The notes beneath the pieces were generated by a model. That model saw only the letters and a list, made by a program, of their open reading frames with translations. It made no database searches and had not been told where the DNA came from. Source: Nonomuraea rubra (lineage in GTDB: Bacteria > Actinomycetota > Actinomycetes > Streptosporangiales > Streptosporangiaceae). Taken from it: a stretch of 64,000 bases of DNA. Made by a program: the position numbers and the translations under genes. The stretch is from positions 2,835,001 through 2,899,000 of the forward strand of contig NZ_JACHMI010000001.1 of the NCBI RefSeq assembly GCF_014207985.1, read 5' to 3'. Shown here piece after piece: positions 31,732 to 38,879 of the stretch; the first letter of the stretch is position 1; each line of letters starts with the position of its first letter.

Positions 31732-33024
31732 TCAGCGGGGACACTCGCCGGTGTGCGTGGGCCCGGCCTTGAGCAGCAGGCGTCCGGCGAGGATCTCCGC
31801 GGCGACGCCGGCGCCCATCGCGAGCCCGTCGAGGTTGCTGAAGGAGAGGTGCAGGCCGCCGTCCACGCGCGAGCGGCCAGCGTCCGCCGCGGCGGCCGAG
31901 AAGCCGGGGAAGCTCCGCCGCCACGGCTGCCCGGTGGCGGGATCGACCGGCGCGCTGTCGGTGACCAGCGTGAACGGGATCCGGTCGGCGCAGAAGAAGC
32001 CCGCCAGGACGGCCGCGCCCGCGCCGCTGAAGGAGCTGTGACCCGAGATGTACTCGGGCGAGCTGCCCGCGCTGCCGGCCCGCGCCCGCCAGCCCGCCAC
32101 CGGCTCCGTGTACGGGTTGCCGTCGGTGTCCGCCTGCTGGATCGCCGCCTGGGGCCGCCAGTGGCGGAAGGCGAACTTCGTCCGGACCGTCGGGATCGAG
32201 GTGTCGGCCAGGGCCATGCCGAGCAGGGCGAACAGCCGGGCCTCGTCCGCCAGCGGCAGCGGCCGGTCCACGGCGAGCGCGATCTTGACCCACTCGCCCG
32301 GAGGCTGCGCCGTGCCGGCGGGCAGCGACCAGTACTGGTAGACGGCCGACTTGCCCGCGTCGGCGATGGCGGCGTCTCCCACCAGCCTGACCTCGGCGAA
32401 CGCCGCCGCGTAGTCGAGGCTCGCCGGCGCCGGCGGGCCGTCGCCGACGTACGGGGCCGCGTCGGCGATGCCGAACGGCCGCATGCCGCGATACTGCACG
32501 CCGGACCACGCCTGCCCGAACACGCCCGGGCCCGAGCCCGCGGGCTGCGTCTCGACCGGCGAGGAGCCGTCGTCCTGCCTGGCCGCGTGCACGTCCCTGC
32601 CCACGCTCTCGCCCCAGGCTCGTCCTGCGGCGACGCGCGGCCCCGCCCCTAATCGGCCGAGGTCCGCGTCGAGCCGCTCGGTGAGCGAGGCTTCCTGGCC
32701 GGGGTACAGGCGGGTGAGCACCGCGTGGGCCGCCGCCACGGCCGCGGCCTGCTGGTCGCCGCGCGCGGGCGCGCCCCTGGGATCGCGCAGCGCGGGTGTC
32801 CTGGCCCGGCTGTCGCCGCGGGCGGTGGCGATGCCGTTCACGGCGTCGTACATGCCGGCGTTGAGCATCGCGTACGTCCTGGCGGCGTCCGCGTCGGAGG
32901 CCCGCTCGGCGCGTACGACCCGCAGGGCCTGCTCGTTCCACGCCCGGGCCGGGTCCACGTCGGGAACTGCGGTGGCGGGCGGGGCGAGCGGGGCGAGGAG
33001 CAGCAGCGCGAGGAGTGCGTTCAT
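31732..33024 (-). CDS. secreted vanadium-dependent haloperoxidase / PAP2-family enzyme
   Basis: A 430-residue protein with a signal peptide (MNALLALLLLAPLAPPATA). The vanadate/phosphate pocket residues are in place: Lys and Arg in TKFAFRHWRP, Ser-Gly-His in YISGHSSFSG and Arg/His in SRVDGGLHLSFSN. It fits the bacterial vanadium-dependent haloperoxidase branch related to acid phosphatase PAP2. Whether it oxidises halides or hydrolyses phosphate esters cannot be told from sequence. The start at 33024 is chosen because it begins the signal peptide; the longer frame from 33090 adds a polar leader. Confidence 0.85.
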   Translation of the reverse strand: MNALLALLLLAPLAPPATAVPDVDPARAWNEQALRVVRAERASDADAARTYAMLNAGMYDAVNGIATARGDSRARTPALRDPRGAPARGDQQAAAVAAAHAVLTRLYPGQEASLTERLDADLGRLGAGPRVAAGRAWGESVGRDVHAARQDDGSSPVETQPAGSGPGVFGQAWSGVQYRGMRPFGIADAAPYVGDGPPAPASLDYAAAFAEVRLVGDAAIADAGKSAVYQYWSLPAGTAQPPGEWVKIALAVDRPLPLADEARLFALLGMALADTSIPTVRTKFAFRHWRPQAAIQQADTDGNPYTEPVAGWRARAGSAGSSPEYISGHSSFSGAGAAVLAGFFCADRIPFTLVTDSAPVDPATGQPWRRSFPGFSAAAADAGRSRVDGGLHLSFSNLDGLAMGAGVAAEILAGRLLLKAGPTHTGECPR

Positions 33025-33102
33025 GTGATCCCCCTCTTCCGGTGGAGAGCCGGTCACTGCAAGATGCGCCTCACGCGCCGCTGCCGCCACTACCCCGCCG
33101 GG

Positions 33103-34485
33103 TCAGGCGGCCGTGCGGCGGGCCAGGCGGTGCTCGTCCAGGGTGCGGGTGAGCGCGTGCAGCGCCCGGCGCAGCGAGAGGCCGTCCAGGTGGCCGAAGC
33201 CGAGCACGATCCCGTTGCCCGGTTGCGCGTCCGGATGGTGGTAGGCGGCCAGCTCGGTCACCTCGACCCGCCGGGCCCGCAGCGCCGCGGCGACCGACCC
33301 GGCCGGCACCGACACCGGCAGCAGCAGCGTGGCCGCCGCGCCGGTGCGCGCGCCGAGCAGCCGCATGTGCGGGTACGCCTCCAAGGTCTGGCGGACGAGC
33401 GCCCGCTTGGCCTCGTACTGGGCGGACAGCCCCGCCACCCGGCCGGCCACGCAGCCGGACCCGAGCAGCTCGGTCACCGCGAGCTGGCAGGTGATCGACG
33501 GCCCGGCCGGCATGACCTGCTCGATCTCCCCGGCCAGCCGGCGCGGCACCACCGCGAACGCCAGCCGCAGCGACGGCGTCAGCACCTCGGCGAGCGAGCC
33601 CACCATGGCCGTGGACCAGGCGTCGCCGAGGGCGAGCACGCTGGGCAGCGGGCCGGGCCCGTCGCGGAAGAGGCCGTCGAAGGCCGGCTCCAGCACCAGG
33701 CCGCCGCTGTCGGCCGCCCACCGGGCCAGCGCCTGGCGCCGCTCCAGCGGCATTCGCGTGCCGAGCGGCAGGCCCCGCTCCGGCAGCACCGCCACGACGT
33801 CGCAGGCGGCCGGGATGCGGTCCGTGCGCGCGCCCCAGCCGTCCGCCGGCAGGGGCAGCACGGTGCCGAGCCGGCCGAGCGCGGCCCTGAGCCTCGGCGG
33901 GGCGGGATCCTCCAGCGCGATCACCGGGTCGTGGCCGCCCTGCGCGCGCAGGAGGAGCCGCAGCGCATCCGCGTACCCGGCAGTGACGATCACCTCGTGG
34001 CCGTCGAGCTCCAGGCCGCGCGTGTCCCGCAGGTGGGCGGCGATGGCGGCCCGCAGCGCCGGCAGGCCGGCGGGCGGCGGCCCGCCCAGCGGCGGCCGGT
34101 GCAGCCCGGCCCGGCGCCAGGCCGCCCGCCACTCGGCCAGCGGGAAGCCGTGTGCGCTCGGCCGGTCCAGCCGCAGGTCGATGCGGGTCTCCCCGGAGCC
34201 GGCGGAGCTGGGCCGCGCGTTCGCGGGCGCGCACACGTACGTGCCGGAGCCGTGCCGCCCGGCGATGTACCCCTCGGCGAGCAGCCTCTCGAAGGCGGCC
34301 AGCGCCACGCCCCGGGAGATCCCCAGCACCCGGGCCAGCGTTCGGGTGGACGGCATCCGGCTGCGGGGAGCCAGTTGCCCCCGCACGATGGCCCTCCTGA
34401 GCTGCGCGGTCAGCTGGTCCTGCAGCGGCTCGGGCAGGTTCCGCTCAAGGTGGATCGGTACGCTGAGCCTTTGCGGATGGCGCAT
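33103..34485 (-). CDS. MocR-type GntR/aminotransferase regulator lacking the PLP lysine
   Basis: A 460-residue protein. The N-terminal GntR winged helix covers residues ~10-80 (LQDQLTAQLRRAIVRGQL, RTLARVLGISRGVALAAFERL). An aminotransferase-fold domain follows to the end. In working MocR proteins the Schiff-base lysine lies in a motif like GTFSK(T/V)L; here the same place reads GSLAEVLTPSLRLAF, with Glu for Lys. The FDGLFRDG region replaces the usual DYDSEFRY, and the histidine of HQFPTG is also gone (ERGLPLG). It probably binds a different ligand or none. The start at 34485 has a GGGGGA upstream. DNA-binding regulation is likely; PLP use is doubtful. Confidence 0.85.
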   Translation of the reverse strand: MRHPQRLSVPIHLERNLPEPLQDQLTAQLRRAIVRGQLAPRSRMPSTRTLARVLGISRGVALAAFERLLAEGYIAGRHGSGTYVCAPANARPSSAGSGETRIDLRLDRPSAHGFPLAEWRAAWRRAGLHRPPLGGPPPAGLPALRAAIAAHLRDTRGLELDGHEVIVTAGYADALRLLLRAQGGHDPVIALEDPAPPRLRAALGRLGTVLPLPADGWGARTDRIPAACDVVAVLPERGLPLGTRMPLERRQALARWAADSGGLVLEPAFDGLFRDGPGPLPSVLALGDAWSTAMVGSLAEVLTPSLRLAFAVVPRRLAGEIEQVMPAGPSITCQLAVTELLGSGCVAGRVAGLSAQYEAKRALVRQTLEAYPHMRLLGARTGAAATLLLPVSVPAGSVAAALRARRVEVTELAAYHHPDAQPGNGIVLGFGHLDGLSLRRALHALTRTLDEHRLARRTAA

Positions 34486-34563
34486 GGAATGTCCCCCAGT
34501 CGACGTACGGGAAAGGCCCCCCGACCTGAAAGGCGTGACATCCCGTTCCACGCCGTGCCAGCC

Positions 34564-36465
34564 TCACCCGGGCCGGTACGAGCAGCGCACCCCCGTCTGC
34601 ACCGTGGCGCGCAGCTCCTCGCCGATCGCCGGGTCCACGGCCGAGATCCGGGCCAGCGCCCGCCTGATCGCCTTGCCGACCGCGATCCTCGCCCGCTCCT
34701 CGCCGCCCGCCGGCACCCGGGCCCGCCCGCCCAGGCCGGCCGCGGCGGCCAGCTCGGCGATCAGCCACTCGCGCTCCATCCGCAGTGCCGCCGCGCGTTC
34801 CAGGTCCTGCGCCGACTCGTGCTCGTCGATCTCGGCCTGCAACCGGGTCAGCCGACGCCGGAAGGAGTCCCTGGCCACGTCGTCGAGCAGTGGCCCGTGC
34901 CCGGGCGTGCCCGCCGCCAGGTCCGCGGCCGGGATCTCCTGCCCGGGGTCGGCGGCCAGCGTGGCCAGGTACGCCATGCCGACGCTGTGGGCGACCAGCG
35001 CCACCCGGCCGTTCAGCTCCACGCGCCAGTGCCGCCCGTCGCGGCGGAACCGGCAGGCGCCGTCCGACTCCGGCGGCCGCCCGACCACCGCGGGCAGCAC
35101 CATGCCGAGCTGCGCGGCCTCGTGGGCGGCCGTGGCCAGCTCCGCCCGGGCCGCCGCGTCCGCGTGGCCGTCGCGCAGCGCCAGCGCCTGGCCGAGGCGG
35201 CAGCGTGACAGCGTGGCGGCCGGCCAGTGGCCCAGCGCCAGGTTGTCGTGCACGGCCGCGCGCAGGTGCGCGATGGCCAGGTCGAGGTCGCCGGTGGTGA
35301 GCGCGGCCATGCCCAGCGAGTGCCGCACCGAGCCGAAGCAGGCCACGCCCAGGCTGGCGATCACCGGCAGGTGCGCGTACGGGCTCAGCAACGCGTACGC
35401 GGCGGCGGCGGTGTCGGCGTCCTGCAGCAGGTGCGCGGCCTCCACCACGCAGTACATCGCCACCATCCAGGAGCTGGAGCTGGGCAGCTCCGCCAGGTCG
35501 CGGCCGCGTAACCGGGCCAGGTGGCCGGCCGCCCGCCGCCGGTCCCCCGCGACGGCCGCGGCCAGGGCCAGGCCCGCCACGTAGGAGTTGTCGATGGGGC
35601 TGAGCGTGGGGGAGTTGACCAGGTCCGCCAGGGCGGGCAGCAGCTCGGCGGCGCGGCCCTGGTACCAGCGGATGGCGCCGAGCTGGCCGCCGTACCAGCC
35701 GGTCGCGTCGATGTCGCCGGCGGCCACGCCGCGCTCGAAGCAGCCGTCGGCCAGCTTCTCCGCCTCCTCCAGCCGGCCCGCGCGGATGGTGAGCATGACC
35801 TCGATCGCGCCGGCCACGTACTCGACGGCCAGGTGCGGGTGGTCCGCCAGGACGGCGCGCAGCTCCTGTAGGGAACGCTCCGCGTGGGGGTCGCCGGCCA
35901 GGTAGAGGTCCGCCGTGCGCCACATCAGGCCCATGATCAGGTCGCACGCGCGGCCGGTCGCCGCCGCCTGGCCGATCAGCTCGCCCGCCAGCTCCAGGCG
36001 CAGTGCCCCGTGCTCGGGGCCCAGCACGCAGTGGTGCGCCAGGCTCAGCGCCTCCGCCAGCGCCAGCGCGTCGCCCGAGCTCCTGGTCCGGGCCAGCAGC
36101 CGCAGGATGCCTTCGTGCGTGCCGCCGCGGTAGTCCTCCTCGCCCTGGATGCGCAGCCGCAGCCGCAGCGCGATAGGGGAGCCGGGGTCCACTTGTGACA
36201 GCGCGTGCCGCTGGCGGACGCGTACCTGCTCCGACTCGACCGCCGTGCGGTGCTCGTGCACCCAGATCCCGCCCAGGCCCAGCGCCGCCCGCGCCAGGCC
36301 CGCCAGGTCGCCGCACGCCTGCGCCTCGCGGTAGGCCGTGTCGAACCAGCGCCGGGCGCGCTGCAGGTCACCGTGCTCGAACAACGCGCGCTCGCCGCGG
36401 AGGATGGCCACCTGGATGTCGGGGCATGACGGCGGGCGCACCTCCGCCCCTGGTGCAACGCTCAC
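34564..36465 (-). CDS. TPR-rich protein with regulator-type C-terminal module
   Basis: A 633-residue soluble protein. Residues ~20-470 form an alpha-helical repeat array. The end (~480-633) carries a module otherwise found at the C-terminus of large AAA/TPR regulators and cyclases: CRFRRDGRHWRVELNGRVAL, GMAYLATLAADPGQE, a coiled-coil-like RLTRLQAEIDEHESAQDLE and the final RISAVDPAIGEEL … GVRCSYRPG. No ATPase, cyclase or helix-turn-helix part precedes it, so this is the output-like end without an obvious effector. It is divergent from the GNAT gene and upstream of the MocR-type gene on the same strand. Function unknown. Confidence 0.75.
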   Translation of the reverse strand: MSVAPGAEVRPPSCPDIQVAILRGERALFEHGDLQRARRWFDTAYREAQACGDLAGLARAALGLGGIWVHEHRTAVESEQVRVRQRHALSQVDPGSPIALRLRLRIQGEEDYRGGTHEGILRLLARTRSSGDALALAEALSLAHHCVLGPEHGALRLELAGELIGQAAATGRACDLIMGLMWRTADLYLAGDPHAERSLQELRAVLADHPHLAVEYVAGAIEVMLTIRAGRLEEAEKLADGCFERGVAAGDIDATGWYGGQLGAIRWYQGRAAELLPALADLVNSPTLSPIDNSYVAGLALAAAVAGDRRRAAGHLARLRGRDLAELPSSSSWMVAMYCVVEAAHLLQDADTAAAAYALLSPYAHLPVIASLGVACFGSVRHSLGMAALTTGDLDLAIAHLRAAVHDNLALGHWPAATLSRCRLGQALALRDGHADAAARAELATAAHEAAQLGMVLPAVVGRPPESDGACRFRRDGRHWRVELNGRVALVAHSVGMAYLATLAADPGQEIPAADLAAGTPGHGPLLDDVARDSFRRRLTRLQAEIDEHESAQDLERAAALRMEREWLIAELAAAAGLGGRARVPAGGEERARIAVGKAIRRALARISAVDPAIGEELRATVQTGVRCSYRPG

Positions 36466-36539
36466 GACCGGTCTGAGCGCGCACCCGCCGGTCCGAATAC
36501 CGTTCTGGGTGAGGTTCGCGGACGCGTAGCCTCAATGCC

Positions 36540-37016
36540 ATGATTCGTCCTGCCACACCCGCTGACGTGCCCGAGATCGTCAGCATGATCCGCGAGCTCG
36601 CCACGTACGAGAAGGCCGCCCACGAGGTGCGCGTGACCGAGGAGCAGCTCCACGACACCCTCTTCCGCGACAACCCCGCCGCCTTCGCGCACATGGCCGA
36701 GCAGGACGGCGAGGTGGTGGGCTTCACGCTCTGGTTCCTCACCTACTCCACCTGGCGCGGCACGCACGGCATCTACATGGAGGACCTGTACGTGCGCCCC
36801 CAGCACCGCGGCGGCGGCCACGGCGTGGGCCTGATGCGCAAGCTGGCGGAGATCTGCGCCGAGCGCGGTTACCAGCGCCTGGAATGGGCGGTGCTCGACT
36901 GGAACAGGCCCAGCATCGACTTCTACGAGAAGCTCGGCGCGGTCAACCAGGACGACTGGTACCGCTACCGGCTGACCGACGAGCCGCTCGCCCGCCTGGC
37001 CGAACGGCGCGACTGA
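36540..37016 (+). CDS. GNAT N-acetyltransferase (diamine acetyltransferase-like)
   Basis: A 158-residue GNAT. The acetyl-CoA pyrophosphate loop is in YVRPQHRGGGHGVGLM, and the conserved beta-4 strand precedes it in TYSTWRGTHGIYMEDL. The sequence around WAVLDWNRPSIDFYEKLGA resembles spermidine/spermine or thialysine acetyltransferases, so a polyamine-like amine is a plausible acceptor; this is inference. It is a single gene ended by a strong two-sided hairpin. Confidence 0.9.
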   Translation: MIRPATPADVPEIVSMIRELATYEKAAHEVRVTEEQLHDTLFRDNPAAFAHMAEQDGEVVGFTLWFLTYSTWRGTHGIYMEDLYVRPQHRGGGHGVGLMRKLAEICAERGYQRLEWAVLDWNRPSIDFYEKLGAVNQDDWYRYRLTDEPLARLAERRD

Positions 37017-37029
37017 GAGGCGGGCACAC

Positions 37030-37067
37030 GTCACGCAGGTCACGTACGGTGACGTGACCTGCGTGAC
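37030..37067. terminator. 16-bp perfect hairpin between convergent genes
   Basis: GTCACGCAGGTCACGT pairs with ACGTGACCTGCGTGAC around ACGGTG. It sits 13 bp past the GNAT stop and 8 bp past the stop of the opposite gene, so it can end both transcripts. There are no U-tracts on either side. Confidence 0.7.
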
Positions 37068-37075
37068 ATATCCGG

Positions 37076-37363
37076 TTAAACGCCGGCGTGGGACCGAGCC
37101 CGGGTGGTTTCCTGCTCGAACATCCCCGCGGACGGCTCTTCGAGGTCGCGGTGGGTCTCCTCCATGCGCAGCGCCACCCCCATGGCGAAGAACGTGGGAG
37201 CCCACTCACCGATGAAGATGCCCCACCGGTCGGCCCGGTCGAGCCCCGCGGTCTCGGTGTTCTTGGACAGCAGCCAGCTTCCGAAGGCCAGACCGATCGA
37301 CACCAGCCCCGCGGTGTACATGTGGCCCGACCTGACACCCATGTCATGCAGCTTTTTGATCAT
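37076..37363 (-). CDS. small membrane protein, unknown
   Basis: A 95-residue protein, MIKKLHDMGVRSGHMYTAGL onward, with hydrophobic segments MYTAGLVSIGLAFGSWLL and GIFIGEWAPTFFAMGVALRM. The polar C-terminus MEETHRDLEEPSAG is probably cytoplasmic. Similar proteins with HMYTAGLVSIG occur in other actinomycetes; the function is unknown. It is divergent from the nitrate transporter gene across ~200 bp that carry the GlnR-like boxes. Confidence 0.75.
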   Translation of the reverse strand: MIKKLHDMGVRSGHMYTAGLVSIGLAFGSWLLSKNTETAGLDRADRWGIFIGEWAPTFFAMGVALRMEETHRDLEEPSAGMFEQETTRARSHAGV

Positions 37364-37386
37364 GTTTCCCCCCTTGCTCAGGTGCA

Positions 37387-37411
37387 GTTACCCCAGCACA
37401 GAGCAGGTAAC
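37387..37411. promoter_or_regulatory. inverted repeat GTTACC-N13-GGTAAC upstream of narK
   Basis: Six-base perfect arms containing the GTTAC/GTAAC half-sites of actinobacterial GlnR boxes. With the second site at 37457 it makes a two-site arrangement ~85-180 bp upstream of narK. Confidence 0.45.
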
Positions 37412-37456
37412 CGATCATTACGGGCATGTTTCCGCGGTGACGCTTGTGCGCGGCTT

Positions 37457-37481
37457 GTTACCGAGGTGAATCACACGTAAC
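37457..37481 (+). promoter_or_regulatory. GlnR-box-like element upstream of the nitrate locus
   Basis: GTTAC-N6-GAATC followed by GTAAC. The actinobacterial GlnR consensus is GTnAC-N6-GaAAC repeated; the first pair agrees in order and spacing with one mismatch. GlnR activates nirB and narK-type genes under nitrogen limitation in Streptomyces, so nitrogen control of this operon is expected. Confidence 0.55.
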
Positions 37482-37565
37482 CGGCGCACAGCCACGCAGG
37501 GTCAGAGTGCGTAACGAGCCCTTCCTACCTTGGAGATCCCCGGACGCCGAGCGTAGGAGAGGTCA

Positions 37566-38879
37566 ATGGCGCGCTGGATCGCCGAGTGGCATCCCGATGA
37601 CCCAGCATTCTGGGAGAGTTCAGGCAAGCGGGTCGCACGGCGCAACCTGATCTTCTCGATCGTGGCCGAGCACCTGGGCTTCACGGTGTGGACGCTGTGG
37701 AGCATCGTGGCGACCAAGATGGGGTCGTACGAGTTCACCACCGACGAGCTCTTCTGGCTGGTCGCCCTGCCGAACCTGATCGGCTCCGTGCTGCGGGTGC
37801 CCTACACGTTCGGGCCCGCCAAGTTCGGCGGCCGCAACTTCACGGTGGTCAGCGCGATCCTGCTGCTCATCCCCGCCGTCATGCTCGGCGTGGCCGTGAA
37901 CAACCCGGGCACGCCCTACTGGCTCTTCCTGGTCATCGCGGCGCTGGCCGGCTTCGGCGGCGGCAACTTCGCCTCCAGCATGGCCAACATCACCTACTTC
38001 TACCCGCGCAGCAAGCAGGGCGTCGCGCTCGGCCTGAACGCCGCGGGCGGCAACATCGGCGTCAGCTCCGTCCAGCTCGTCATGCCGCTCGTGATCGGCT
38101 CGCTCGGGCTGGCCGCCGCCGGCTGGTTCTGGATCCCGTTCATCGTCGTGGCCGCCGCCTGCGCCTTCTTCTTCATGGACAACCTGACCAGCGCCAAGGC
38201 CAACCCCCGGCAGCAGCTCGCGGTCGCCGGCAAGGCCCAGACCTGGATCATGTCCTTCCTCTACATCGGGACGTTCGGCTCGTTCATCGGCTACTCCACC
38301 GCCTTCCCCCTGCTGAGCCAGAGCCTCTTCCCCGACGCCCCGTACGCCGCCGTCGCCTTCGCGGGGCCGCTCATCGGCTCCCTGATCAGGCCCATCGGCG
38401 GCTGGCTGGCCGACAAGCTCGGCGGCGCCCCCGTCACCCTGTGGAACTTCGCCGCCATGGGCGGCGGTGTCCTGCTCGTCTGGCTGGCCAGCACCTCCGG
38501 CAACTTCTGGCTGTTCTTCCTGTCCTTCCAGCTCCTCTTCCTCACCTCCGGCATCGGCAACGGCTCCACGTACCGCATGATCCCGGCCATCTTCCAGGCC
38601 AAGGCCGTCGCCGAGCGCGGCGACGAGACCGAGGAGACCCTGCTGTACGGCAAGCGCCAGGCCTCCGCCGCCATCGGCATCATCTCGGCGGTCGGCGCCC
38701 TCGGCGGGTTCCTCATCAACCGGGCGTTCGGCATGGCGTTCGCCGCGGCCGGCACCCCCGCCCCCGCCTTCCTGGCCTTCGGGGTCTTCTACGTGTCCTG
38801 TCTCGCCCTGACCTGGTGGTGCTACACCAGGACGGTCGGCGTCAAGGTGGTTGCGAGCCTCGCTTATGCCCGGATCTGA
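37566..38879 (+). CDS. narK: nitrate/nitrite transporter, MFS NNP family
   Basis: A 437-residue polytopic transporter of about 12 helices. The nitrate-porter signature GGGNFASSMANITYFYPRSK and a matching second half around FGSFIGYSTAFPLLSQS and GGWLADKLGG are visible. It imports nitrate (and may export nitrite) for the reductases encoded downstream. First gene of narK-nas-FAD reductase-nirB-nirD; its stop lies within or next to the start of the nitrate reductase gene. GAGGTC lies just before the ATG. Confidence 0.93.
   Translation: MARWIAEWHPDDPAFWESSGKRVARRNLIFSIVAEHLGFTVWTLWSIVATKMGSYEFTTDELFWLVALPNLIGSVLRVPYTFGPAKFGGRNFTVVSAILLLIPAVMLGVAVNNPGTPYWLFLVIAALAGFGGGNFASSMANITYFYPRSKQGVALGLNAAGGNIGVSSVQLVMPLVIGSLGLAAAGWFWIPFIVVAAACAFFFMDNLTSAKANPRQQLAVAGKAQTWIMSFLYIGTFGSFIGYSTAFPLLSQSLFPDAPYAAVAFAGPLIGSLIRPIGGWLADKLGGAPVTLWNFAAMGGGVLLVWLASTSGNFWLFFLSFQLLFLTSGIGNGSTYRMIPAIFQAKAVAERGDETEETLLYGKRQASAAIGIISAVGALGGFLINRAFGMAFAAAGTPAPAFLAFGVFYVSCLALTWWCYTRTVGVKVVASLAYARI

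Noticed and set aside
32725..35208. 827-residue plus-strand frame opposite haloperoxidase and MocR-type genes
   Set aside because: Spans two real genes on the other strand and has no domain.
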